Assembly (NCBI GenBank): GCA_018806915.1
Contig: JAGKQI010000046.1
Coordinates: 1,413,392 to 1,477,391 of the forward strand
DNA length: 64,000 nucleotides
Origin: Phytophthora colocasiae
Lineage: Eukaryota; Oomycota; Peronosporomycetes; Peronosporales; Peronosporaceae
Direction of reading: 5' to 3'
Each line of letters starts with the position of its first letter. The first letter of the stretch is position 1. The notes below the pieces were generated by a model that made no database searches, was not told the DNA's origin, and worked only from the letters and a program-made list of their open reading frames with translations. The position numbers were made by a program, and so were the translations under genes. This document shows positions 54,601-64,000 of this stretch, one piece after another.

Positions 54601-56000
54601 CACGAGATCGACTTAGATTCCCGGAACTAAACGCACTGCGTGACCCGACAGTGGCCTCTTCCCTGAAAGAGCAATGCACGACGTCATTGACTGCCTTCTT
54701 CCCGTGCAGAAGCGCGCGGCGGAGTCTCGTGCGCGAGAGCAAGTCTCCGCATTCCGCGCCAACGTTCTGTGTCAGAAAGCCGAATGGCAAGTGGCGTATC
54801 GTTCACGCTTTTAACAAGCTCAACACTGCTACGATTCCGGCGCAGACGCCGATTCCTATAGGAAGGATGTTCTTCAGAACAACATGGTGGGTTGCACCAT
54901 GTAAGCGCACGGTGCGCTCGACTTAGTCGATGGCTGCTATCAGCTGCTCATGCGAGGCCAGTGATATTCCGCTTACAGCGGGTGAGCACCCAGAGCGGTA
55001 TGTCTCTGGGAGTGGCTCGTCATGCCCCAAGAAGGCTCTCGAACGCGCCCGCAACGTTCAATCGTCTAGTGACGCGCAGCTGTTCAGAATTTCCTTCGGG
55101 CATTCGCACAAACGATACTTTGACGACGTGTTTCGTCCACAGTCGTGGAAACTGCGAACTTACGGCAAGACTGACGTTGAAGGTGCACGTGGAACACGTG
55201 AGAGCTGTGCTCGAGTGCATGCGCACGAACAAGCTGTACGCCAACGCAGACAAGTGCGTCTTTGGCGCGGAAGAAATCCCTTTCCTAGGGTGCTTCATTG
55301 CGGGAAGCATGGCCTTCGTGCTGATCCAGCAAGGTCAAGGCCATTGTGGATTGGCCGGTTCCCTTGAGACCAGAAGGACTTGCGTAAGTGGCAGGTTTGG
55401 CCAACTACTTGCACCGTACAGCGAGAACTACGCTGAGTTGGCTCGGCCGCACTGACGGATCTCCTTAAGAAGGATGCCGAGTGGGTATGGCGTGCTGAGC
55501 ACGAGGTGCGTTCACTCGTATCAAGGATAGCTTCTGCTTCAGGCACCGATACTGGCGTTGCCAGACCCCGATCGTCCGTTCATCGTCGTCTCTGTGACGC
55601 ACTCGGACTTTGCCATCGGCAGTGCTTTTACTTGCTACAAGCCCGACGCCGACGGGCGCGAACGCGTCATTGCGTTTGAGTCTCGACAGCTCAAGGCTGC
55701 TGGAAGAACTATCCAGTTCACTGACAAGGAGCTACTTTGCGATGAAGTACGCTCTCGTCAAATTCAGGAGTTCACCGGCTCGGCTCCAAGCCATTCGTGA
55801 TCTACACGGATCGTGCCGTCGCTACACACCGCGGCCCGCAGTCGCCCCACCTCTCACAGAGAGGATGGCCCGATGGCTCTCCTTCTTTGCGGAGTATAAC
55901 TTCGAGGTGAAAGTACCAAGCCTGTGCAGGCAGAACGTCCTCGCTGACGCGTTATCCACGTCGCCCGGACTTATGGGTTATCTCATGTCACCTCCAGTGA
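54600..56000 (+). pseudogene. pol: Element B reverse transcriptase and RNase H
   Basis: Fragments in three frames keep SAPTFCVRKPNGKWRIVHAF (54748-54810), LSNAPATFNRLVT (near 55045), the catalytic YFDDVF box (near 55116) and KLYANADKCVFG (near 55230). RNase H shows RPFIVVSVTHSDFAIGSAF (55573-55629), with the usual CDAS altered to VTHS, then TDKELLCDE and FAEYNFEV. The domain order is intact but no frame spans it. Confidence 0.7.
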
Positions 56001-56159
56001 CGCTCGTCCGTGACGGATGTGGTTCGAGCAGCGTACGCTCAGGACGACTCTGTGTACGCGCTGCTTCAAGCTCTGAGGAGAGCGATGAGTTTAAGGAGGC
56101 AAAGGTGACTCTGTCACGACGCCTAAAGGCAGAGACTCAACGCCTATAGCCTGGAAGGC

Positions 56160-57230
56160 GGTCTGCCTTTGTACTACAGCACGGGTCAGGGAATGACCCA
56201 CCGTGTGGTGCGTTCCTCACGATGAGGATCTGAAGTACCGTATCCTCTACCAGAGCCCATGACACACCCACAGGCGGCCACCTCGGTCGCGAAGACCCTA
56301 CGGCTCCGGTGAGCTCCATGTACTGAGTGGCCGAAGATGTACAAGAGGTCGCACATATGTGCGCACGTGCGAGACGTGCCAGCGGAGTTAAACCCTCGCC
56401 GCATGCGGCGGCTGCGCACCTTTGGCAGGAGCTTGCCTGTACCCTCTGGGTGTTGGCAGTCGCATGAGTATGGACTCTGTGTTTGGCCTGCCAGAAGGAC
56501 TCGGCGGGAAACACGGGCGTGGTGGTGCTTTGTTGACCGTCTGGAGCAAAATGGCTCACCTAGCGGCTGTGCCGGACACCGTCGATGGCGCTGGTACAGC
56601 GGCGATCTTTATCGATCAGGTCTTCCGCCAGCATGGGCTGCCAGAGACCGTGGCTCGGATCGAGATCCCCGTTTCACGGGTCACTTCTGGACCGTCCGTC
56701 TTCAAGGTGGCTTGGCACTCGACTGGACATGTCCACGGCGGACCATCCGCAGACCGACGGTCAGACTGAACGCGTGAACTGCGCGTCCTGAAGGACATCC
56801 TCCGCAGCGTATGCGCTGAAACGCCGAAGCGTTGGAGCGCTATGCTCCCCTCTCGTTGAGTTTCTCAATGAACAATGCGGTGCGTATAAGCTCGACAGGC
56901 TTCACCCGTTCTACGTAAACGACGCGCGCATCCGCGCGTCCCGCTCCACTTCCGCCACGCGGTAGCCAGGCTTGGTGGGGGGAGAGGCTGTGCCGTCGCT
57001 CGACTCCGAGCTTGCTGATATCAGCCTTCTGCTGTGCGTAAACAAGTCGATGACTTCCTCTCCCGGTGAGGATTAGACGTGATACGCCGTGTACGTGACG
57101 CGATGGCTGCAGCCAAGACGTTCCAGAAGGAACAAGTGGATACAAAAGGTAGAAGCAACATGTATGGAATTTAAGGTCGGTGACCACGGTTTATTAAAAC
57201 GCTAAGAACCTACCTACACATGCGGTAATC
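56160..57230 (+). pseudogene. pol: Element B integrase
   Basis: Pieces include SMDSVFGLPEGLGG (near 56465) with the first Asp, HLAAVPDTVDGAGTAAIFIDQVFRQHGLPE (56560-56650), and the second and third acidic regions near 56655-56775 in other frames (DRDPRFTGHFW; HPQTDGQTERVN). The order matches element A. Downstream to 57230 is scrambled. Confidence 0.65.
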
Positions 57231-57232
57231 AA

Positions 57233-57964
57233 ATGTCTTTAAGACGAAATTGCGTCCGCGTTTCATCGGACCATTTACGGTCGTGGCCAAGAAGGGCCTG
57301 GCATACACGCTTGACTTGCCAAAGCGGATGCAGTACGCATCCTGTATTCTACGTGGGCTTGCTTAAGCCATATCGGGACCCTGCTCTTGTGAGTTCTGAG
57401 GCGCTGGCGCCGGGTCGGACGAAGGCTGCACGGCAGCAGGTGGCAGAGCCACAGGTGGTTGCATCCGAACCAACAGGTCTTGTCGATCCGGAGCAACGTG
57501 ATGCTCGAGGTCATAGACCCGCTGATGCAGCACCAGAGGCGACTCAGACCGGTCCCCGCGACTCTAGGTCTCCTCGAGACCAGTCGCTAAGCGATGGGTC
57601 GGATGACCGACGTGGTGGTCGTGCTCCTTCACCGAGCCTACGCGGGTCTGCAAGCAATGCAGCGCGTCTACACTCGCAGCGCGAGAACCCATCGACCGCT
57701 CGTCCTCCTCCTGCTCTGCTCGATGAGCAAGGTGAGCTTCACTATCACGTGGATCGCCTGATGGCGCGGCGTCGTCGCCGAGGTCACAACCAGTATCTGG
57801 TGAATTGGCGAGGTTACCCTCACTCACAGAACTCGTGGGAGTTTGAGGTGCCACTACGGCAGGATTGCCCCGACGTCGTTGACGCGTATGATCGGGCACA
57901 CCCGGTGTCAGACCGCCCGATGGGGGTGCGACGGAGTCGCCGGGTGCCAAGCACCTCCCACTAA
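57233..57964 (+). CDS. pol: Element B pol C-terminus: integrase tail and chromodomain
   Basis: An open stretch of 243 codons. It holds HPVFYVGLLKPY (the end of the GPY/F region), a charged low-complexity spacer, then a chromodomain HVDRLMARRRRRGHNQYLVNWRGYPHSQNSW with the terminal helix CPDVVDAYDRAH. Compared with element A the spacer is longer. The stop is at 57962-57964. It is the best-preserved part of element B. Confidence 0.7.
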   Translation: MSLRRNCVRVSSDHLRSWPRRAWHTRLTCQSGCSTHPVFYVGLLKPYRDPALVSSEALAPGRTKAARQQVAEPQVVASEPTGLVDPEQRDARGHRPADAAPEATQTGPRDSRSPRDQSLSDGSDDRRGGRAPSPSLRGSASNAARLHSQRENPSTARPPPALLDEQGELHYHVDRLMARRRRRGHNQYLVNWRGYPHSQNSWEFEVPLRQDCPDVVDAYDRAHPVSDRPMGVRRSRRVPSTSH

Positions 57965-58876
57965 GGTGGGGGTCCACAGGGTCGTTGCTGAGCTCAGGCT
58001 CTGACCCGTAGCTGCAATACTTGCAGCGAGCACGTCGGTGCCGTCGACATGGCATCGAATACTCAAACTGCAAGTGCAGTAGAGCTACATGCGCCTCGCG
58101 CGCGTGCTCTTCAAGGGTCTATGACCCTTTAACAACACTGGCCTATGGCCCGGAGCTTCGCGATCATGAAGCGAAGATGGTTCGTGATGAACAACCGTCT
58201 TAATGACGTTCGGTCTAAGCGACAAGTGGTGATGGAAACGGATTCTATCCGATCACCTGACGCTAGAAGCGTTCAATGGGTATGACTATGTCATGAGGCA
58301 CTGTGGATGCCAGGGATGCCAATGCATTGGACCCCGCATGCTGCATAGCAGTAGGAGGTAGGTAAGCTCCTCCTGAGCGACAGCTTAGCTGTCTGGTGCT
58401 CGTTGTCGTGTCTACGACTGTGCTGAGCACGTGCATTCACAAGACACAGTGTCTGTGACACATAGTGGCGCTTGCGCCTGCTTCAAGGACAACTTGGGCA
58501 TCAAGCCCTGCACACAGTGCTCATCCGAGGGTCACATTAACTGTGAAGCGAGTGGGCCCCACTGCTGTGTGGTTCGTGGAACCGTTGGTAGCTTGGAAGG
58601 CTTGCCCTGTGGATCACTGATCCAGTAGTATCATAGATACGCCACCTGTGGCCTTCTTTCCATGCCCGTAGAGCCCTTGACTCGAGCCAGTAGGCTCCTA
58701 TGCTTGGTAAGCATTGGGCCCAAGTGTACCTGCCAAGTGGCATCGCGTACGGAGGCGTGTAACACGCACGAGAGACAGCGCCGTCCGCGCAAGGCAGGTG
58801 CCGTGGCCATCGGCCGATAATCGCGTCGTGTGTTTACACTTTCCGGATACGGTATCCGGAGTCTTGGTGGGGAGAG
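57965..58876 (+). other. Element B untranslated region before the 3' LTR
   Basis: About 0.9 kb rich in short inverted repeats with no convincing ORF on either strand. Element A has an antisense ORF at the matching place; here the longest antisense frame (58073-57564) is only 169 codons, lies mostly over the chromodomain and shows no similarity I can see to that protein. The tract GGTGGGGAGAG at 58866-58876 is the polypurine tract. Confidence 0.5.
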
Positions 58877-59295
58877 TGTAACGGGGATGTTACACGAATG
58901 TTTCTCGTTGGTGTGTGACACACGTGGATACATTTATGTGGGTACATAATAGTGTGTGACACTCATGATACATTTATGTGGGTACATAATGGTGTGGCAC
59001 ACACGAGTAGATACGTAGATGGCCTCAGAGCCTCACGTTGCATTTTGATTAGGATTTAGTATGTTAGATACTAAATCCGTTACATTAGGATTAGACAATA
59101 AAGTCAATAAAAATCAGTTTGCATTTTACATAGTTAGTGTTAGTCCTTTGTTATAGGGACACTGACTCTGTGAGTCCCGTATTTAGTGGACTACTTGGTT
59201 CTTGTATAGAACCGAAGGCTAGTGCTCTTGCAAGCAGGACTCTACGAGTCAACTAAACTTCCTCTGTGCCGTGCACACCTACGCAGCCCGCTGCA
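58877..59295 (+). repeat. 3' LTR of element B
   Basis: 419 bp from TGTAACGGGGATG to CCCGCTGCA. From about 59037 on it matches the 5' LTR, but the first 160 bp differ and hold two copies of GATACATTTATGTGGGTACA 40 bp apart (58927 and 58967). Confidence 0.8.
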
Positions 59296-59316
59296 TGACT
59301 CATCGCCAAAGCTCCA

Positions 59317-60004
59317 CTAGGAGAGAAGTGCGTAGCACTCCAAGGTCTTCGACCTCCAGTCGATCCATGGCTCGTGGCGCTCCAGCCACGCCATACCAGA
59401 GGATGAGGTCGTACTCGAATCCAGGTCCAAGACCAAGCAGCGTTCCACGCTGTCGAAGTCCAGGAACTTCAGCCGTAGGTCCATGGGGGACCTTGGCTGC
59501 CGTGACACGGACGCCCGTCGCTAGACGGACAGTGACGTGTCACCTCTTCGCGCTCGAAGCGCCTCAGCATATTGCTGACTACCTCAACGGTGGAGCGTCT
59601 GACGTAGTTGCCAGACGCCCTGAATCGATCAACACGATCCACGGCTTCTCGAAGCCCTTCACGTCCACATGGACGACCAGCAAGCCCTGCTTGCTCACAC
59701 GTTCCGTGTTCAAGAGCACGGAGCTCTTCGGGGCTGAGCCCCAGTGCCTCTCACGCACTGCAGAACTCAGTTCTTCCCCAGTAGACCGCCCCGCGTCTGC
59801 ACTGGGAGCCGTCGTTTCCCGGGCAGAGCCCAAAGCGGGATCCGCGACAGGGTTGCGGCCATTCTGGCCGGCGCGCTCTTTGCGCAGAGGGCAGTTGGGC
59901 CTCAGGTGTGTGGGACTACCACACGTGTAGCACCGACGAGTGCTCATACGCTGCACCGCAGCTCGTAGCTCGGCTACTTCATCTTCAGCATAGCTGAGGT
60001 CCAT
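59317..60004 (-). pseudogene. pol: Element B2 zinc knuckle and protease
   Basis: The frame opens [20 protein letters not shown] and has a CCHC knuckle CYTCGSPTHLRPNC. The protease site is WIVLIDSG followed by damaged sequence (RLATTSDAPPLR). The remaining protease (FLDFDSVERCLVLDLDS, WLERHEPWIDW) is in another frame down to 59317. It is one base out of frame with gag, as in element A. Confidence 0.65.
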
Positions 60005-60768
60005 GGGTTCGGGTCCCCGGACCCTGTGCTATTAGCACCGACCCTCGACAACTTAAAGTTGTGTTCAGCATTCAATGCCACGCTAACAGCGTCCTCGAAG
60101 GTGCGAGGATTCTGACGGAATGCCTCCGTCCTGGCCACGCCAGCTCTCAGACCTTCCATGAAGATAGTCACAGTGACCACATCAGGTAGAGGATCGGCAG
60201 CCATGCCGGCAATGAGCGTGCGCAGCTCTTGGACATAGTCCACCAGGTCCTTCTTGCCCTGTCGGCAAGCGAGGAAGCGTGACCGCACGCGATACGCCTG
60301 GTTAGGTGGAGCAAATACTTGCGTAAGTTTGGCCTTAAGCTCACCCCAAGTGGGGAAGGCCATTTCTACCGACGTCCCAGACGTCAAGGCCCATTCTCGT
60401 GCTCGACCTTCGAGCTTAGAGATGGCGAACGCCACGCGTTGGCCTTCCAACTGGAGCATAGCGGCCCCCATGGCCATCTCGACCTCTCGGGTCCACAAAA
60501 GGAGGTTCTCTCCCTCATTCCCGAGGAAGGTCTTCACGCTGAGCGTGACGGGCTTAGCTCTCGGAGCGGGATTAACTCCTTTTACATTCCGCTGAATGTG
60601 CTCAACGAGAGCGTTCTCGTACGAGGCAAATGCCTCCAGGCGCGCGTTGACGGCCTCCGACCCTTGAGACGCAAGGTGCGCCATACCTTCAGGGCCCAGC
60701 AAGGACGTAAGCTTGTTAAGCGTGTCCCGCTGACTCGGAGTCAAGTGAGCGTATGCTTCTCGCTCCAT
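59974..60768 (-). CDS. gag: Element B2 gag
   Basis: The ATG at 60768 opens [17 protein letters not shown]. About 264 codons stay open, covering the capsid ([78 protein letters not shown]). It keeps TGG where element B has a stop. The frame ends at 59974, just after the overlapping ATG of the knuckle frame at 60004. Confidence 0.75.
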   Translation of the reverse strand: MEREAYAHLTPSQRDTLNKLTSLLGPEGMAHLASQGSEAVNARLEAFASYENALVEHIQRNVKGVNPAPRAKPVTLSVKTFLGNEGENLLLWTREVEMAMGAAMLQLEGQRVAFAISKLEGRAREWALTSGTSVEMAFPTWGELKAKLTQVFAPPNQAYRVRSRFLACRQGKKDLVDYVQELRTLIAGMAADPLPDVVTVTIFMEGLRAGVARTEAFRQNPRTFEDAVSVALNAEHNFKLSRVGANSTGSGDPNPWTSAMLKMK

Positions 60769-60825
60769 TCTCACAGAGAAACAGTCTTCAACTCAGGAGT
60801 TGGATTGACTACAAGTGCTACCAGA

Positions 60826-61237
60826 TGCAGCGGGGCTGCGTAGGTGTGCACGGCACAGAGGAAGTTTAGTTGACTCGTAGAGTCCTGCTTGCAAGGCACT
60901 AGCCTTCGGTTCTATACAAGAACCAAGTAGTCCACTAAATACGGGACTCTCACAATCAGTGTCCCTATAATAAAGGAACTAACACTAATTATGTAAAATG
61001 CAAACTGATTTTTATTCATTTTATTGCCCTAATCCTGAATGTAACGGATTTAGTATCTAACATACTAAATCCTAATCAAATGTAATGTGTGGCTCTGAGC
61101 TAACAGCCAGCAACTGGCTACATATGTGACGTGTGAGAAACACTATGTGTTGTACACGGATCTGTGACTTGTGACCTGGATGGTGTATACCACACCTATT
61201 GTAGCCAAGGCGCGCAGCGCCGTGTAACCCCGTTACA
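60826..61237 (-). repeat. LTR of element B2
   Basis: 412 bp, inverted, matching 51600-52012 with few differences. On the minus strand it starts TGTAACGGGGTTACACGG and ends CCGCTGCA, followed by the primer site. Confidence 0.85.
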
Positions 61238-61636
61238 CGGACGTACTGGTATATCGATGTGGAGGGGAAGTACAACCAATGCGAATTGACGCATTCTGCG
61301 ATGCTGATCACGCCAATTGTCCGGAAACGAGTCGGTCTGTTACAGGCTATTTGTTGTGTTTGAACGATTGCCCCTTTCTGTTGAAGAGCAAGCAGCAAAC
61401 GAAGGTGACCACTGCTACATGCAGCTCTGAGCTGTTAGCAGAGAGCATGTGTGTTGAAGACCTAATTTGGGCTAGGAAACTACTGAAAGAGATCCAGCAT
61501 GAGTTCTGCCGTGCTCTATCCTGAACGTGGACAACCAAAGCACCATTAAGGTGGTCACGGAGCCTGGAAATTACAAGAAGATGAAGAACTCTGCAAAGAA
61601 GAGTCGACAAATCGCTGAGTTCGTGAAGAAGAAAAA
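61238..61636 (+). pseudogene. Ty1/copia RNase H fragment
   Basis: Two frames encode DAFCDADHANCPETSRSVTGYLL, then FLLKSKQQTKVTTATCSSELLAES, LIWARKLLKEI and VDNQSTIKV. The DADHA start, S-x-T-G-Y, SKQQ and DNQST steps are the copia-type RNase H, distinct from the gypsy RNase H seen elsewhere here. A one-base frame change lies near 61520. The fragment ends exactly at the LTR of element C after a run of A. Confidence 0.8.
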
Positions 61637-62096
61637 TGTAACGGGGTTACACGTACAAGTGGTAGTACCACTTGTAACTCTAACAGTTAGGATAACTGTT
61701 AGAGGTTGGAAATGGGCCTCAGACCTTGGTGTGCTGTACACACCAAAGGATACATGGGCGAACCACATTATTGGGTGGTTCGTGTGCATTTGTGCATATT
61801 ATTGGTAGAAAGTAACGGATTTCTACCAATCACTGAGCAGAGTTTCTGCCAACCACACGTTGGCAGACCCTTTAGAAATAGATAACAAACAGTTTTAGGA
61901 GGTCCATAATTGACTTATGCCAAATTCAATAACAGTTCTCATTTTACGGTATTTTGCAGTTTAATTTAGTTATATTTGATTTAATTATACTTATTTAAAT
62001 AAGTATACTTAAATTAAGTCTATTCTAATTGCACGCTTCCTCATACACGTAAGCGCACGTGTACGCCATCTAATAGGTCTAGGTAGACCCATTACA
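61637..62096 (+). repeat. 5' LTR of element C
   Basis: 460 bp, starting TGTAACGGGGTTACACG and ending GACCCATTACA, homologous to the inverted 41466-41914. It contains the AT-rich segment TTTAATTATACTTATTTAAA. Confidence 0.85.
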
Positions 62097-62098
62097 CC

Positions 62099-62116
62099 TG
62101 GTAGCACTTTGTAGTC
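62099..62116 (+). promoter_or_regulatory. Primer binding site of element C
   Basis: TGGTAGCACTTTGTAGT lies two bases after the LTR, as in element A. Confidence 0.65.
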
Positions 62117-62145
62117 CGTCCCACGACCGACTGCTGTTCGTTCGT

Positions 62146-63040
62146 ATGGAGTCATACGAACGCGGGGTAGAGAACTCCCCAATGGATGAGGGATCCACTG
62201 GGACCCCTCACATGTCCGTGACGCGCACGGACTGTGCCCACCTGTCAGATCCAGAGTGGGAAGCTCTCCAAAGACTTTCACAAGTCATTGGAGAGGCAGC
62301 GGTAGCGACGATGCTTCGTACGCTATCGCCGACAGAGCAACACGGTGTTGCTCTGGGGTATATTGTTAAGGAGCAACGAGATGTTGCTGCCTCGGTGGCT
62401 TCCCCGAAGCCACGCGTGGAGTCGTTGAAACTCCACGTGAGTACCTACACGGGGAAGGAGGACGAGACCCTCCTTGCCATGAAGTATGCACTCGCAAAGT
62501 TCCGAGTGTATCTACTTGGGAGTAGACCGTTCGTGGTCTATACAGACCACGCATCATTGCGTACGGCGATTAAGTCGCCGCACATCTCGCAACGTATGGC
62601 GAGATGGTTGTCCTTCTTCGCGGAGTACAACTTCCGGGTGGAGTACAAACCCGGAAGACTCAATGTAGTGGCCGACGCGCTATCGCGTCGACCTGACTAT
62701 GCGGAGACGGTCGACGCCAACGCTGTTGGCGTCGTGAGGACAAGTGTGCCGTCGTCAACGTTGATTGACGACGTGAAGAACGCGTATGCAAGGGATGCAG
62801 ACGCGAAGGGGCTGCTGGAGTTCCTCGCAGCACCTTCCGACGTGGCACGTCGGAAGCTAACCCCTCATCTTCGAGCTCGTGTACACCGTTATCGTGTACA
62901 CGAAGGCCTACTGTTGTACAGTGCAGTAGACGACAATGCGGATCGCATTGTCGTTCCGAATGATCATGACCTCCGGTTGAGGATCATGTTCGAGTATCAC
63001 GATGCCCCCACGGCAGGGCATCCGGGTCGTGAAGACATAC
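62146..63040 (+). pseudogene. Element C gag-RNase H-integrase fusion caused by deletion
   Basis: The ATG at 62146 opens MESYERGVENSPMDEGS. After 110 gag codons (TYTGKEDETLL) the frame passes directly into RNase H (AMKYALAKFRVYLLGS, VVYTDHASLRTAI), the linker [18 protein letters not shown] and the integrase zinc finger ([12 protein letters not shown]). The junction near 62475 keeps the frame by chance. A two-base loss near 63032 relative to A ends it. Confidence 0.75.
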
Positions 63041-63990
63041 ACTCTTCTCACGCGTGACTTCTACTGGCACCACCAGTACAAGTGGGTGCGCAAGTACGTA
63101 CGTGCTTGCGAGGTTTGTCAACGCGTGAAGCCTGCGCAGTTCTCGCAGGCTCCTCTTCAATCACTACCGACTCCGTCGGAGTGTTGGCAGTCCATGTCCA
63201 TGGACTTTGTCTTCGGTCTTCCGCCTGACAGCAAGCGGAGGACGGGCATCGTTGTCTTTGTGGACCGATTCAGCAAGATGGTTCATCTTGCTGCCGTCCC
63301 GGTACTGTTACAGCCGCGCAGACTGCGCGACTGTTTGTTGACATGGTGTTCAAACACCATGGCATGCCGCTCGACATTGTGTCGGACCGTGATCCACGCT
63401 TCACAGCGCGGTTCTGGCAAGAAGTGTTTACACTTCTTGGTTCACAGTTATCAATGTCGACTGCGGATCATCCGCAGACGGACGGACAGACCGAACGTGT
63501 CAACCGTGTATTGGGTGACACGTTGAAGAGCTACGCTCACTCGTTCCCGCATTGGAGCGAGTGCTTGCCGATGGCAGAGTTTGCCATCAACAACTCGGTG
63601 CATGCCTCGACAGGGCATACACCGTTCTACGTGAACGCCATGAGGCATCCACGATTGCCGAGCATGCTCGGACTGGTAGCTTCCTCCTTAAGTGGGGGAG
63701 GATCTACGGTTGCGTCCGAACAACCGCAGAATGCAACTGATAGCAGCACACTATCAGCTGCGGTGACGCGTGCGACGTCTCGTTCGAGCAGGAACAGGCG
63801 CGCGATGTCTGTGCCGGGCACAGACATGAGAGATGATAGCGAGCAGGCAGGGCCTGCTGCTGACAGGGAACGACAAGCTGAAAGGATTCAGCTCGGGTGC
63901 GCTAGACTTTGTCCAGCGAAGACAAGCCGTCATACGGTTTGTCCAGGATGCTATCGCAGCTTCTGTCGATCGCCAGAAGCTGAACGCTGA
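63002..63990 (+). pseudogene. pol: Element C integrase core and tail
   Basis: Two overlapping frames. The first has [21 protein letters not shown] and [13 protein letters not shown]. The second (from 63343) has [15 protein letters not shown] and DHPQTDGQTERVNR, so all three acidic positions of the D-D-E core are present, split by a frame change near 63305. It then continues [16 protein letters not shown] and the Ser-rich spacer. It runs to the window edge. Confidence 0.75.
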
Positions 63991-64000
63991 TAATGTTGGT

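Larger units (their letters stand above)
51600..59295 (+). mobile_element. Element B: second Ty3/gypsy family, decayed
   Basis: Order on the plus strand: LTR, PBS, gag, protease, linker, RT, RNase H, integrase, chromodomain, untranslated region, polypurine tract, LTR. Stop codons and frame changes are frequent throughout, more than in element A. The flanking bases (CAAAC before, TGACT after) do not form a target-site duplication. The two LTRs share their 3' half but have different U3 parts, so the element may be a recombinant. Confidence 0.8.
59296..61237 (-). mobile_element. Element B2: partial inverted copy of the B family
   Basis: On the minus strand: LTR (61237-60826), PBS, gag, knuckle and protease, ending abruptly at 59296 where the 3' LTR of B begins. 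RT, integrase and the second LTR are absent. Its gag is better preserved than that of B. Confidence 0.8.
61637..64000 (+). mobile_element. Element C: internally deleted copy of the A family (right end outside the window)
   Basis: LTR, PBS, the start of gag, then directly RNase H, integrase core and integrase tail. Relative to A it lacks about 3.5 kb (end of gag to start of RNase H). It lies in opposite orientation to A, forming an inverted pair around the B elements. Confidence 0.8.

Noticed and set aside
52050..58000. Repeat-induced (RIP-like) mutation as the cause of decay in element B
   Set aside because: Damage is mainly indels and frame changes; only one G-to-A nonsense change was noted, and GC content is not reduced.
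57564..58073. 169-codon minus-strand frame in element B as an equivalent of the antisense ORF of element A
   Set aside because: It mainly overlaps the chromodomain, is much shorter and shares no visible residues with the 512-codon protein.
1..64000. rRNA or tRNA genes
   Set aside because: No cloverleaf with conserved T-loop and anticodon arm, and no rRNA core sequence, was recognised on either strand.

Overview
The window looks like nuclear DNA of an oomycete, probably Phytophthora- or downy-mildew-like. The grounds are short GT-AG introns of about 58-76 nt, chromodomain-bearing Ty3/gypsy elements, a PIF/Harbinger transposon with a 60-nt intron, and a giant cysteine-rich, cadherin-type surface protein. 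The assignment is inference from style; no rRNA or other marker gene is present.

Region 1 (1-40,844, minus strand) is almost entirely one gene. I reconstruct nine coding exons and eight introns, giving about 40.3 kb of coding sequence (more than 13,400 codons), and the 3' end runs off the left edge. From the N-terminus the product has: a signal peptide; lectin/PAN-like and fibrinogen-type modules; cysteine-rich GCC-type repeats; about 75-80 cadherin repeats interrupted by laminin-G-like, F5/8C (discoidin), WSC and DNRLRE-like inserts; about 15 IPT/TIG repeats; a cysteine-rich hinge; and a polytopic membrane module still open at base 1. Eight single-frame shifts break an otherwise stop-free reading frame, so it is either a lightly damaged gene or a sequence with indel errors.

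Region 2 (40,845-41,465) is the short upstream region of that gene.

Region 3 (41,466-64,000) is a nest of transposable elements. Element A (41,466-49,197, minus) is a Ty3/gypsy element with a complete 3' LTR, a truncated 5' LTR and a 512-codon antisense ORF between pol and the 3' LTR. A PIF/Harbinger element follows (about 49,198-51,599), with a Myb-like partner gene on the plus strand and a DDE transposase on the minus strand. Element B (51,600-59,295, plus) is a second gypsy family, heavily decayed. Element B2 (59,296-61,237, minus) is a partial inverted copy of B. A Ty1/copia RNase H fragment (61,238-61,636) separates B2 from element C (61,637-64,000, plus), an internally deleted relative of A that runs off the right edge.

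Two things stand out. The first is the size and domain mix of the cadherin/IPT/polytopic gene, including phase-1/phase-1 exons around its discoidin module. The second is that both gypsy families are packed with short perfect inverted repeats throughout their coding DNA, a texture I do not see in the giant gene or in the Harbinger element.
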